Source of the DNA: Mauremys mutica
Taxonomy: Eukaryota > Chordata > Testudines > Geoemydidae
NCBI RefSeq assembly: GCF_020497125.1
Contig: NW_025422883.1
Coordinates: 248,001-312,000, forward strand
Length of the DNA: 64,000 nt
Direction: 5' to 3'
Shown here: one piece after another, positions 23,301 through 34,837 of the stretch
Position numbering within the stretch: the stretch's first letter is position 1
Layout of the letters: each line of letters begins with the position of its first letter
The notes under the pieces: generated by a model
Told to the model about the DNA's origin: nothing
Database searches by the model: none
What the model saw: only the letters and a program-made list of their open reading frames with translations
Made by a program: the position numbers and the translations under genes

Positions 23301-26165
23301 TAGGTTCAGAAAAGAACTAGATCAGTTCCTGGAGGCGAGGTCCATCAATGGCTATTAGCAAAGATGGCCAGGGCCACAACCCCAAGCCTCTGACTGCCAG
23401 AAGCTGGAAGTGGACGACAGGAGATGGATCACCTGATCATTGGCCTGTTCTGTTCATTTCCTCTGAAGTGTCTGGCACTGAGCACTGTGAAGCAGGACAC
23501 TGGGCTAGATGGACCATTGGCCTGACCCAGGCTGGCCGTTCTGATGTTCTGATACGGGCTCAGGGGCCGTGAGTTGCAGTCAGTTTCCTGGGATGGGGAA
23601 TGAGGAAGTCAGCCTTCCTCCTCCACATTTAACGTCACCTCTTGCCCTGCCCAGCTGAGGGCAGGATGGGGAGATGCAACCACTCCCAGCACTGCGATCC
23701 TCAGCTGCCTCCTGTATGCCAACCCCCCAAATCAACTCTCACACCTTCCCTCAGTGCCAAATGCCCCCACAGCCTTGCCCAGATACCCCAGATCTCCGCC
23801 GGCCCCTCCCTGTTGCTTACCACCACACAGAAACCTGCAGCACAGTGAAAATCCTGGGGCAGCGTACAATGAATGGATTGATTAACCAGCTGATCGGGCT
23901 TGCTGTACAGATTGCACTGGGCTGGGCAGTAGGGGCAGTAAGGGAGAGAGGGCTGGGGGAGCAGAGCCCCTTAATTCTGGTTCCAGGGTCCCTATTGAAT
24001 CATTTAGGTCTAACATGCTGCACGGGCCACGGGGCTGTGGTTATGGATGGGCTGGCCAAGGCCATGCGGGAAGTAGACAGGGCTGGGAGGGGACTGGACC
24101 GTGTGGTTTGGCTCAGCTCCGGCCTCCAGCCTCCAGGAGGGATGAGCCCACCGACAAGGGAGCGTTCACATAGAGAGTGTTCCCTGTGCTCGGCACAGAG
24201 GCTGCTGCCGGACCCGACTCCTTTCGTGGCTGCAGGAATTCCTGCCTGCAAAGGGAGCTCGGGGGAATTGGCAATCCCCAGTAGCGGGCAGGGCGCTGAG
24301 TGCGCCAGCCACCTGCAGAGCAGAACCCAGGAATGGAGCGCGTGGATGGAAGGAGTCAGAGACATCTGCTCAGCCTTCTGGAGGGGTCTGACTAACCGCG
24401 TAGCCAGGACGGTCTGTTTGTTCCGGAGGCGCTGGTACGTTGGGCTTTGCACGTGGACTGTGAGCTCCTGGGGCAGGGAGCACGGCTCCCTGTGTCTGTA
24501 GAGCCGGGTCCAATGGGCCTGATCCCGACGGAGGCCTGCGCCGTTCATGCCACAGCACTAAGAATAGCAGTGTCAGGACTGCACTTCCTGCTGGGCAGAT
24601 GGGAACGGCGCGTCAGCGGCTGAAGCTGTCAGGATGACTCTGCTAGGAGCATGTATGGGGCTGGCGTTCTCTCCCCGTGCTGGGGTTGCTTAACTCCTAG
24701 GTGCACCCTGGATATTGGATGTGGCAGTCGGATTTATGCAGCTTTTCACTCCTCCAGTTCGTTAATACAAATTATTTATTTTACTGATTAAAACGAGTCT
24801 CAAAACCAGTTTAGATTTTCAAAGGGGCTGGAGGAGGTGCAGGATACCCTCCCAGGCCCCCACATTGTCCCAGGCCCACCAGACTGTCCCAGCCTCGCTG
24901 GACTGCCCCAGCTGCACCGGCGCATCCCAGGCCCACCAGACCGGTGGCCTCTGAGTTTGGGGCTCGGCCTGAGCCAGCTGGGGCCTGGCTTTCAGAGGTG
25001 CCGAGCATTCACGGTGACCGGGGGCTCCCAGTGTGCAGCAGCTCTGAGAATCAGGCCCCAGGTGTTCAGAGATGGCCTCTTAGAACTGGGGATGAGAGGC
25101 CATGTCTGGAAGCGTGGGGTCTTCCCCCTTCCACCTCCCCACCTGTGAAATGGGCTGAAGACCCTGCCCTGCCTCAGGGAAATGCTGCAGGGCCCTGGGA
25201 CAGCGCTGAGTGCCGTTCAGAGGCTGTCGCTCACCCATGAGGTGCCGGGCCTTCCTCTCTGCCGGAGGCATGCTCCCGGGGGGCTGGTTGACCTGCACGG
25301 AGAAGCCCCCTGAGCAGGGCTGGGTCAGCCCCATCTCCTCCCGCTGCCGGCGGGTCTGGCTGAGGTGGCGGAAGATGAGGAGGTGGAAGGTGATGATGGC
25401 AGCCAGGGGGAGCAGGAAGCAGAGGAGACTGCGCGCTTCGATGATGCTCTTGTAGATGGCGTAGGGCTCGGGCTCCAGCATCTCGCAGACGGTGGAGAGG
25501 AAGACACTCTTCTCCCGGCGGGTGGAGGTGTAGTCCAGGATGCAGGCCGACGCCTGCCCGTAGACCACGGTGAGGGGCGCCGAGCTCACGAGGGCCAGCA
25601 GCCAAATGAGCGCCAGCAGGTGGGCCATGCGCGACTGCCGCAGGCCGGTGATGGCCCACAGGGGGTGGCAGATGGCCACGTAGCGCTCCGTGGTGAAGGC
25701 GACGATGGTCCAGCTGGTGGTGGCGCAGCACAGCTGGCGGGCCATGAAGTAGAGTTTGCAGACGGCGTCGCTCAGCACCCAGGGGTAGTACTGCCAGAAG
25801 TAGCGGTACAGGGTCACCGGCACGGTGAGCAGCATCAGCACGTCGGCTGTGGCCAGGCTCAGCAGGTAGAAGCGCACGGCGCTTGCCCTCATGCGCCCGC
25901 TCCGCAGCAGCGTCAGCACGCTCAGCCCGTTGGCCAGGAGCCCGAAGACGAAGAGCAGGCTGTAGAAGACGGTGACGGGGATGGCCACGTAGGCGGGCTC
26001 CTGCTGCTGGGCGCTGATCAGGAGATGCTGGGGGTCTGGCTGGGTCACGTGGGCCCCCGCCATGCTGTTCCGGGCCGACCGGTTCTGAGCAGTCAGGTAC
26101 CCCAGGCACTCTCTGGCCCCAGCCCCCAGGGGCTCAGAGCCGTTCGGGCTGGAGCTCGGGGCCAT
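20369..26165 (-). CDS. Orphan-like rhodopsin-class peptide GPCR, two exons (445 aa)
   Basis: Exons join(20369..20775, 25235..26165) on the minus strand. The donor G|GTGAGC and acceptor ATGCAG| join in phase 1 to rebuild Gly311, giving 445 residues and a stop. The N-terminus has sequons N8 and N28. TM1 has N79 in ANGLSV; TM2 has D108 in LATAD; C136 starts TM3; E160-R161-Y162 is the DRY-box variant; W188 is in TM4 and P253 in TM5. The intron falls at the ICL3/TM6 border. Exon 2 gives TM6 and TM7. Oddities: TM6 reads CNFP (320-323) instead of CWxP, and TM7 reads DPLLF (364-368) instead of NPxxY. The overall look is closest to neurotensin, ghrelin/motilin or TRH-type peptide receptors, but I cannot name an orthologue. 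It would act at the plasma membrane through G proteins. Met35 is an alternative start. Confidence 0.88.
21525..21975 (+). mobile_element. Possible LTR in the receptor intron
   Basis: Has a plus-strand AATAAA at 21948-21953, a GTACAAAAGAGG promoter-like stretch and LTR-like composition. I could not define TG...CA ends or a target duplication, so this is tentative. Confidence 0.3.
21990..22331. mobile_element. DNA-transposon fragment with a GC-rich hairpin
   Basis: An inverted repeat about 27 bp long (ACTTCTGCGCTGCTGCTGGC near 22030 against the complement near 22110-22137) lies beside GGTGGCAATACC repeats. The right end is the terminus-like TTTGGTAGGGCCCTA at about 22317-22331, preceded by GACCGTGAA repeats. 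Non-coding, inside the receptor intron. Confidence 0.5.
22332..23560 (+). mobile_element. Old CR1 LINE, RT C-terminus and 3' UTR
   Basis: Broken reverse-transcriptase DNA. The [14 protein letters not shown] segment lies near 22555, FADDTKLL near 22606 and an EKDRGVxVDxSLKT-like segment near 22812. The conserved CR1 3' end GGGCTAGATGGACCATTGG lies near 23503, followed by GTTCTGATGTTCTGATAC. Many stops. It occupies about 1.2 kb of the receptor intron. Confidence 0.82.
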
Positions 26166-27589
26166 CCAGGCTGCCGGGGGGCCTCACCAAGGGGCTGGGT
26201 TCACTCTCCAGGGCCAAGAGAACTGCCGAGGCAGCTTCAGAGTCCGACCCCCTCAGCCGAGCGCTGAGTCCTGCCTCTGCGAAGGGGGTAGCGCAGGGAC
26301 TGCTGGGAAGGCGCGGGATTCGGGGCAGGTTTCTCCTGGTTCAGCCTGACTCCTCGGCCCCTGGAGGGAAAGCAATGAGCTGTCATGGTTTGTCTCCCCC
26401 CCTGCAGAGGGCCCCAAGGGGTCCCGGGGGGGGGTTAGGTGGCTTCACCCCACCCACCACCCCGTCCCAGCCCTCCCAGACACTGCCCGCTCCCCCTGCT
26501 GAGGGAGGCAGTGGCAGGCCTGGGAAGAGGACTCAGGGCCCCAGCTCTGCCCACTAGCCCTCGCTGTCTCTCAGTGTCGGGGGGCGGGCGGCAGGCGCCA
26601 TCCACTCGCCTGTCTGGGTGCCCCGCAGAAGGCGGCTGTGGCAGGATCCCGAGTGGAAGGGCGTCAGAGCAGCAGCAGCTCCGAGTGATCAGCCCTAGAG
26701 CCAGACAAAACCCGACCGGGAGGTGGGAACAAAGGGGGAGAGGGAGGCTGCAGGGCTGCACCCCCTGGCGTCGCCATGGCCGGGGGAGGAGCAGCTGGGT
26801 GAGGACACTGGGGCGCGGGCTCAGTTCAGCCAGGCATAGCAGACGCCTGCACAACCCACTCGCTGGGGCAGACACCAGCTGGAGGGGCAGGTCTGACCGC
26901 CCAGCTCCCGTCAGCGGGCTCAGCCCCAGGTCCCAGCGCATGGCACAGCCCCGCGGCGAGCGGCTCCCCTGGCAGCTTCCCCAGCAGGGAGTGCTCTCCC
27001 TGGGCCCTGGCTCAGCCCCACAGTGCCATCCACGCCGTGTCCTCGCCGGGGGCAGGAAGTGTCCGGGAAACACAGCGACCCCCCCTTGGCTGCAGCTGCT
27101 CCCAGGGCGAGGGGGCAGAGGCCTGCCCGGCCACGCTAACGCCAGGCGTGGGCTTGGCACGGGGCAGCTAACGCGGCATCTGGGTTTGTGACGCGGGTTA
27201 GCGGCCCCAATCCACCCCTGGCTGCCCTGCAGGCTTGGCCTTGTGCCCCACCGGCTGCAGGCCGCGCTGCTGGGTCTGCGCTGCTAGCGGGGCCAGAACA
27301 CACCTGGGTTCCAGAGCAGCCCTACCCTGAGCTGCTGGAGGTGGGGCTGAGCACAGGTCCCCAGGGCCGCCCACGGAGCCAGCTCTGCCCCTTTCCTGCT
27401 GCAGGGAGGGCACAGGCCATGTTGTCCCTTGGCACATCCCGACGGGGGGAGCCTGGATACTCAGGGCTCCCTGCACGGCCAAGCGGGGACCCCGCAGCAC
27501 CTCCACGGGCTAGCGGGGGGAAGGACTTCCTAGGAAGCTGCTCCGCAAGGAGCTGCCTGGGGCAGAGGGCCCTTCCCCATGGGGCAGAC
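26166..27589. other. GC-rich 5' flank of the receptor
   Basis: Just upstream of the receptor ATG, a minus-strand CTCGGCAG near 26218 could be the 3' splice site for a 5'-UTR exon. Otherwise nothing recognisable. The long frames on both strands at 26435-27191 are GC-driven mirror images of each other. Confidence 0.4.
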
Positions 27590-29660
27590 GGAGGGGCTGG
27601 TGGGGCACCCCCCCTCCTCTCCCTCCATTTCCCCCTACTGCCAGCATTCACCCCCCCACACACAGCCCCAGCCCCCTGTGCTTCTGGGGCACACCCCCCT
27701 CCCTCCAACCCCCCTACTGCCAGCGTTCACCCCCCCCCACACACAGCCCCAGCCCCCTATGCTTCTGGGGTGCACCCCCCCTCCCTCCAACCCCCCTACT
27801 GCCAGCGTTCACCCCACACACACAGCCCCAGCCCCCTGTGCTTCTGGGGCACACCCCCCTCCCTCCAACCCCCCTACTGCCAGCGTTCACCCCACACACC
27901 CCGCCCCAGCCCCCTGTGCTTCTGGGGCACCCCCCCTCCTCTCCCTCCATTTCCCCCTACTGCCAGCATTCACCCCACACACACACACCCCAGCCCCCTG
28001 TGCTTCTGGGGCGCACCCCCCCTCCCTCCAACCCCCCCACTGCCAGCGTTCACCCCACACACACAGCCCCAGCCCCCTGTGCTTCTGTGGCGCACCCCCC
28101 TCCCCCCAACCCCCCTACTGCCAGCGTTCACCCCACACACACACAGCCACAGCCCCCTGTGCTTCTGGGGCACACCCCCCTCCATCCCCCCAACCCCCCT
28201 ACTGCCAGCGTTCACCCCACACACACAGCCCCAGCCCCCCACCTCCCCTACTGCCAGCATTCACCCCACACACACAGCCCCAGCCCCCCACCCCTCCTAC
28301 TGCCAGCGTTCACCCCACACACACAGCCCCAGCCCCCTGTGCTTCTGGGGCACCCCCCTACTGCCAGCTTTCACCCCACACACACAGCCCCAGCCCCCTG
28401 TGCTTCTGGGGCTCCCCCCCACCCCGCTACTGCCAGCGTTCACCCCCCACACAGCCCCAGCCCCCTGTGCTTCTGGGGTGCACCCCCCCTCCAACCCCCC
28501 TACTGCCAGCATTCACCCCACACACACAGCCCCAGCCCCCTGTGCTTCTGGGGCACACCCCCCTCCCTCCAACCCCCCTACTGCCAGCGTTCACCCCACA
28601 CACACAGCCCCAGCCCCCTGTGCTTCTGGGGTGCACCCCCCTCCCCCCCACCCCCCTACTGCCACCGTTCACCCCACACACACAGCCCCAGCCCCCTGTG
28701 CTTCTGGGGCACCCCCCTACTGCCAGCGTTCACCCCACACACACAGCCCCAGCCCCCTGTGCTTCTGGGGTGCACCCCCCTCCCTCCAACCCCCCTACTG
28801 CCAGCGTTCACCCCACACACACAGCCCCAGCCCCCTGTGCTTCTGGGGTGCACCCCCCTCCCTCCCACCCCCCGCCTGCCAGCGTTCAGACCCCCACACA
28901 CACACAGCCCCAGCCCCCTGTGCTTCTGGGGTGCACCCCCCTCCCTCCAACCCCCTACTGCCAGCGTTCACCCCACACACACACACAGCCCCAGCCCCCC
29001 TGTGCTTCTGGGGCACCCCCTCCCTCCAACCCCCTACTGCCAGCGTTCACCCCACACACACAGCCCCAGCCCCCTGTGCTTCTGGGGCGCACCCCCCCTC
29101 CCTCCAACCCCCCCACTGCCAGCGTTCACCCCACACACACAGCCCCAGCCCCCTGTGCTTCTGGGGCGCACCCCCCCTCCCTCCAACCCCCCTACTGCCA
29201 GCGTTCACCCCACACACACAGCCCCAGCCCCCTGTGCTTCTGGGGCGCACCCCCCTCCATCCCCCCAACCCCCCTCCTGCCAGCGTTCACCCCACACACA
29301 CAGCCCCAGCCCCCTGTGCTTCTGGGGCGCACCCCCCTCCCTCCCCCCAACCCCCCTACTGCCAGCGTTCACCCCCCCCCACACACACAGCCCCAGCCCC
29401 CTGTGCTTCTGGGGTGCACCCCCCTCCCTCCAACCCCCTACTGCCAGCGTTCACCCCACACACACACAGCCCCAGCCCCCCTGTGCTTCTGGGGCACCCC
29501 CTCCCTCCAACCCCCTACTGCCAGCGTTCACCCCACACACACAGCCCCAGCCCCCTGTGCTTCTGGGGCGCACCCCCCTCCATCCCCCCAACCCCCCTAC
29601 TGCCAGCGTTCACCCCCGCACACAGCCCCAGCCCCCCTGTGCTGCTGGGGTGAGCCCCCG
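27590..29660. repeat. Minisatellite, ~80-bp unit, about 27 copies
   Basis: Units begin at each TGCCAGCGTTCACCCCACAC and run through CACAGCCCCAGCCCC, TGTGCTTCTGGGG and CCCCTCCCTCCAACC. Unit length varies around 78-82 bp, with shorter deleted forms near 28250-28430. Plus-strand frames stay open for over 800 codons in two phases because the unit lacks stops. The resulting Pro/His-rich proteins are artefacts. It is extremely C-rich on the plus strand. Confidence 0.95.
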
Positions 29661-30010
29661 ACCCCCGCACCTATCGAGGTGCCCCGTGCATCCCACCTGC
29701 CTGTGCCGCGTGCTGGGGGGCGCCCCCCTCCCCGGTCTATCCGGCACCCCCAGCCCGGGGCGCCGGGTCCCGCACTCACCTGCGCGGAGCCTCGCGGCGC
29801 TGCCGGGAGCCGGGCTGGGGGCTGCGGCGCTGCCGGGCGGCCCCGGGGGGCGGCTCCAGCCCAGGGACCTGCCCCACGCCGGGCACTGGCCGCCGCGCTC
29901 CCGGGGCGCAGCCCGACCCCCTGCCCGGCTCAGCGCTCGGGGCGCGGCAACCTGGGCTCGGGAGTCGGGACCACCGGGCCGGGGCTCGTGGTGCTGGGGG
30001 CAGCCCAGGG
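29661..30010 (-). promoter_or_regulatory. CpG island with minus-strand splice donor, possible receptor promoter
   Basis: CpG-dense DNA contrasting with the CpG-poor C-rich minisatellite beside it. A consensus donor GCGCAG|GTGAGTGCG on the minus strand puts the end of a putative exon at 29780. With a possible acceptor near 26218, this could be the non-coding first exon of the receptor gene about 3.6 kb downstream. The linking intron would then consist largely of the 80-bp minisatellite. Confidence 0.4.
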
Positions 30011-30410
30011 CACACGGGCTGCGGCCCCCCCGGGCATGGGCCCCGCCCAGTCAGCGCCCCGGCCCCCCCGGGCATGGGACCCCCCCAGTCAGCGCCCCGG
30101 CCCCCCCGGGCATGGGACACCCCCCAGCCAGCGCCCCGGCCCCCCCGGGCATGGGACCCCCCCCAGTCAGTGCCACCGTGCCACGACCCCCGGGCATGGG
30201 ACCCCCTGGCCAGAGAGCCCCAACCCCCAGCCAGAGCCCCAACCCTCCTGGGCATGAGACTCCTCCCCCATCAGCACCCTGACCCCTGGGCATGGGACCC
30301 CCCAGTCAGCGCCCCGACCCCCCTGGGCACGGGACCCCGGCCAGCACCCCGACCCCCCAGCCAGCGCCCCGACCCCCCTGGGCATGGGACCCTGGACAGT
30401 GCTCTGACCC
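30011..30410. repeat. Minisatellite, ~37-bp unit, about 10 copies
   Basis: Tandem units built on GGGCATGGGACCCC, CAGTCAGCGCC and CCGGCCCCCC, degenerating rightward. It adjoins the CpG island. Confidence 0.9.
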
Positions 30411-30639
30411 CCCCGGTAATGTAGTAAAATAGCCCCCTGCCCGCTCCCGTGCACTGGTGGCCACAACGGCCCTGCAGCCAGAGAGGTGCAGAAACTGCAC
30501 CTGGGAGCACCCGGGCGGCAGCAGGGGGAGTTGGGCCGCACCCCGGGCTGGCGCGGTTACTTAGCCAAGGGGAGCCGCGTTCACATGAGGGACCCTTGGA
30601 TTTGGCTGCGCACCCGCCGCTCAGGCCAGCCCTGCCCCA

Positions 30640-32145
30640 GTGCTGGTGTAATGGGCCAGATCCCCACGGGTGTAAAGCTGCATCACCCCATTGGCGTCAA
30701 TGGGCCAGATCCCCACTGGTGTAAAGCTGCATCGCTCCATTGGAGTCAATGGGCCAGATCCCCACTGGTGTAACGCTGCATCGCTCCATTGGAGTCAATG
30801 GGCCAGATCCCCACTGGTGTAACGCTGCATCGCCCCATTGGCGTTAATGGGCCTGACCCCACTGGTGTAACGCTGCATCGCCCCATTGGAGTCAATGGGC
30901 CAGATCCCCACCGGTGTAAAGCTGCATTGCCCCATTGGAGTCAATGGGCCAGATCCCCACCGGTGTAAAGCTGCATCGCCCCATTGGTGTCAATGGGCCA
31001 GATCCCCACCGGTGTAAAGCTGCATTGCCCCATTGGAGTCAATGGGCCAGATCCCCACTGGTGTAAAGCTGCATCGCCCCATTGGCGTTAATGGGCCTGA
31101 CCCCACTGGTGTAAAGCTGCATTGCCCCATTGGAGTCAATGGCCCAGATCCCCACTGGTGTAAAGCTGCATCGCCCCATTGGCGTCAATGGGCCAGATCC
31201 CCACCGGTGTAAATCTGCATCGACCCATTGGCGTTAATGGGCCTGACCCCACTGGTGTAACGCTGCATCACCCCATTGGAGTCAATGGGCCAGATCCCCA
31301 CTGGTGTAAAGCTGCATCGCCCCATTGGTGTAATGGGCCAGATCCCCCTGGTATAAAGCTGCATTGCCCCATTGGAGTCAATGGGCCAGATCCCCACTGG
31401 TGTAAAGCTGCATTGCTCCATTGGAGTCAATGGGCCAGACCCCAGCGGTGTAAAGCTGCATCGCCCCATTGGTGTAATGGGCCAGATCCCACTGGTGTAA
31501 AGCTGCATTGCCCCATTGGAGTCAATGGGCCAGATCCCCACTGGTGTAAAGCTGCATTGCCCCATTGGAGTCAATGGGCCAGATCCCCACTGGTGTAAAG
31601 CTGCATCGCTCCATTGGAGTCAATGGGCCAGATCCCCACTGGTGTAACGCTGCATCGCCCCATTGGAGTCAATGGCCCAGACCCCCCCCCCGGTGTAATG
31701 CTGCATCACCCCATTGGCGTCAATGGGCCAGACCCCACCGGTGTAAAGCTGCATCGCTCCATTGGTGTAACGGGCCAGATCCCCACTGGTGTAAGGCTGC
31801 ATCGCCCCATTGGCGTCAATGGGCCAGACCCCACCGGTGTAAAGCTGCATCGCCCCATTGGTGTAACGGGCCAGATCCCCACTGGTGTAAGGCTGCATCG
31901 CCCCATTGGCGTCAATGGGCCAGACCCCACCGGTGTAAAGCTGCATCGCTCCATTGGTGTAACGGGCCAGATCCCCACTGGTGTAAGGCTGCATCGCCCC
32001 ATTGGCGTCAATGGGCCAGACCCCACCGGTGTAAAGCTGCATCGCCCCATTGGTGTAACGGGCCAGATCCCCACTGGTGTAAGGCTGCATCGCCCCATTG
32101 GCGTCAATGGGCCAGACCCCACCGGTGTAAGGCTGCATCGCCCCC
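30640..32145. repeat. Minisatellite, 49-bp unit, about 31 copies
   Basis: The unit reads GGGCCAGATCCCCACTGGTG, then TAAAGCTGCATCGCCCCATT, then GGAGTCAAT. Each unit contains a small hairpin CCATTG...CAATGG. From about 31740 a longer unit of about 92 bp (two variants, one lacking GTCAAT) repeats four times. All long frames here are artefacts. The unit resembles the old dispersed amniote motif around TTTACACCAG and GATCTGGCCC (from memory). Confidence 0.95.
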
Positions 32146-33117
32146 TGGGCTCTGCGCGAGGAAGGAGCGGGGCTCAGGCAGGGAGCAGGCGGCCCTGGGA
32201 CCGGACCCGGGACACACACTCTCACTTCTCGGTGATAGGCAGAAATTAGCCCGAGTGTGGGGGGTGATGGTGCCCTCGGGGTCCCTCTCCCGGGCCGGGC
32301 CGGGCCGGGCCTGAGCAGGACATTCCAGGCTAGCCAAGGCCCAGGAGATGATGGAGGCAGCAGCGCTGCTGGGGAAGCTCCCTTCAGCACCATTTGGCTC
32401 CCCAGGGGGGAGTGGGGGCAGAGCAGTCACATGGAGGGGGGCTGAGTCAGAGGCAACCCAGAAAATCCCATCGCCCATCAGGCCAGAGCCTGTTCCTGGC
32501 CCAGGGACGGAGACGAGCCAAGGGATTGGCCAGGAACCGAAGGAACTTGGTGCAAACTCGAGGCGGGAGGAAGGCAGCAGGCCTGGAGCTGCGGAGAAAT
32601 GCCCCTGGGCACCTGTGGGTGGGCGGCCTGGGGCCCAGGAGAGCCAGATCCTGTGCCGTGCTCTGCCGGAGCCTTACCCCGTGACCGCGGGCATGGCCCT
32701 TAGTCTCTCGGCCCGTCTGCCCACCTCGAACCGGGGAGGAGGACGTGGGGCCCTGCACCTGAGCGGCGGTGGCACAGTGGAGCTGCGGCTGCTACCTGCA
32801 GGTCTGGAAGGCAAGATGTGGCTTGAAATGGCTGAATGGGGACCAGAGGCCCCTAAGGCAGAGCCCCCCCAGCCTGAAACTGATGCCCCTGCCTCCGGTT
32901 CCTCAGAGAAAGCTGCATCGCCTGCCAGCAGAGCCAGTGACGGGCAAACGCGGCTCCAGGTCCTGAACGAACAAGGCTCTTCGCTGCCAAGGACTCCGCA
33001 CTGAGCCGACCGGACGTTTCCTTCCTCTGGCACAACGAGCGGCCGCTGCGCAGGTCAGAGGGAGTCAAAGGGGCTCGTGCCTCCCTGCGCTTCTCTCTGA
33101 CAGATGAAGGCAGCTGG
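32146..33117. other. Unassigned intergenic DNA
   Basis: GC-rich and CpG-bearing in places, with a GGGCC run near 32293. I find no paired splice sites with domain-bearing frames. Confidence 0.35.
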
Positions 33118-33290
33118 TTATTTTTTCTGCCAATAGCTGGGATCAGACGACGGGGTCTGGATCACCCCAAAGTGCCCTGTTCTGTTCATTCCCATGGAAG
33201 CAGCAAGCCCAGGCAGGAGAAGACCGGACACAGGGCTGGATGGACCGTTGGTCTGACCCAGCAGGGCCATTCCTATTAGCGCTCCCCTTC
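33118..33290 (+). mobile_element. CR1 3'-end fragment
   Basis: Ends with ACAGGGCTGGATGGACCGTT, then GGTCTGACCCAGCAGGGCC and TTCCTAT. This is the CR1 3' UTR signature also seen at 23503 and 35848. No coding sequence remains. Confidence 0.7.
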
Positions 33291-34837
33291 CCCAGCAGCG
33301 CAGCCCCCACTGGGGGAATGGAGTGGGGAGGGGGGGTTTCTCCCAGAGCTGAGTAGCTGCAGGGCTCCCCCCCGGGAAGGCTGAGACCCACAGGCAGCAG
33401 CCATGTGCATTCATTCCCTCTACCTCTCAGGTAGGCAGCAGGCTGAGCATGGGCTCCAGGCACTGCCCTGAGCTCGGGCGCGATGCCTTGGGAGCAGGAG
33501 CAGGGCCCTGGGGACATGTGCCTGTATTTGTGTTTGCCTGGCACTGTCAGGCTGCTGCCTCGTGCTGCACGGTGCAGGTGCTCAGCGCTGTACATTGAAT
33601 CCTCCATTGCCGGTTCATCAGCCACATCCCCCCAGGCTGGGGAGCTGATGGCGGCCAGGTCACAGCAGGGTACAGGGGAATCCCCCAGTGCCAATGGTAC
33701 CTCTGGAGCTCAGAGCAGTGCAGACAGCACCACTGCAGGGCTGGACAGAAACAAGCAGGGAGGTGTCTGGCAGCCTGTTCTTCTCACCTTTGCAGAGAGG
33801 TCCTCGCTCTCTGGGCCTGGCGCGTCCTCCACCACAGCTCCCCCGTCACTGGGTGCTTGGCACAGGGAAAAGCAGCAGAGCCGAGGGCACCCACGAGCGG
33901 TCACTGAAAACCCCAGTGCGGCAGGAAATCTTCCCACGCTGGGACACCCAGACACAGGAACGGGAAATGTCCGAGGTTTTGTCGGAGAGCAGGGCAGGAC
34001 GGGCGGTCAGCCGCAGACACGTCCCTCAGTTCCTGATGCCAGTGTCCCCAGTCTGCCTTCCCTGCAGCCCCCCAGTGTGGGGAAAACAAGGCAGAAGAGG
34101 CCAAGATCATTTTTATTGTGCTGCTCGGCCCAGCAGGGATCTGCCCGACACGGCTGGCTCAGCAGGACAGCTGGGGGAGTCCATCCTCCACCCCAAACCC
34201 TCCCCACCGCACCGCCCGGCGATGGCGCTCTGGTGGACCCAGAGCTCCTTTCCCTGCTGCCGGGAATGCTAGAAAACTCTCCTGGGAAAAGGCCCGTTTT
34301 AAAGGGGACGCAGTTCACCACGTGGCGGATGACAATACGAAATCCCCCACGAGGCCCTGCTCCAGCTCAAAGGCGCAGGCCTGGTGCTTTCTTCCATGAA
34401 GGTCCATCTTTCAGCCACGTCCTCAGCCTCCCACTCTCCCTGACAACACGGGTTTAAGAGCCTAAGAACATTTACCCTCCTCGTAAAGGCCCAGCACCCT
34501 CTTGGGAGCGTACGTTAGTGCACCCCCGTTTAATGACGCAGCCGTGGGAGCCAAGGGGCTAACGTGCTGCATGCGTCACCGCAGCCTTTCCATCGCAGCG
34601 GCACTGCGAGGTGTGAGAGGGGTTATGAGCATTAGGGCAGAGCCCCTCTGCACAGGGAGTTTCTCCTGCAGTACTTACAGATTTCCCCATCACCCAGACT
34701 AGAGAAGCTTTCCTGTGTGTTCCGCTAAGCATCACGCCCCAAAGGGGCAGCTAAACTGCTTCCCCGGGACGTGTGACCTGGGACTGAGCATTCAGCCAGG
34801 CACGAGAACGACTGGTCTCTCACGCAGCGCACAGCGG
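33291..34837. other. Unassigned intergenic DNA
   Basis: Open frames up to 324 codons (33483-34457, plus) have no recognisable domain, overlap frames on the other strand and lack supporting signals. I treat them as chance. Confidence 0.35.

Noticed and set aside
23674..24501. 275-codon plus-strand frame between the CR1 and the receptor
   Set aside because: It lies within the receptor intron, has no recognisable domain, and part resembles an old dispersed repeat (GACTGTGAGCTCCTGGGGCA).
25365..26267. 300-codon plus-strand frame antisense to the receptor, and a 292-codon minus frame shifted by one phase
   Set aside because: Both are GC-driven shadows of receptor exon 1, which alone shows seven-helix family motifs and matched splice borders.
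27188..30282. Three overlapping plus-strand frames of over 800 codons, Pro/His/Ser-rich
   Set aside because: They are translations of the 80-bp minisatellite in several phases at once. There is no non-repeat domain, and the matching minus-strand frames are similarly repetitive.
27590..32145. CRISPR-like array
   Set aside because: The units are contiguous tandem repeats without unique spacers, in a vertebrate genome.
31565..32393. Frames of 211-257 codons with regular repeats on both strands
   Set aside because: Products of the 49-bp minisatellite. They are open on both strands and in several phases with no conserved domain.
33483..34457. 324-codon plus-strand frame
   Set aside because: No domain, low-complexity Ser/Pro-rich, overlapped by frames on the other strand, with no promoter or splice support.
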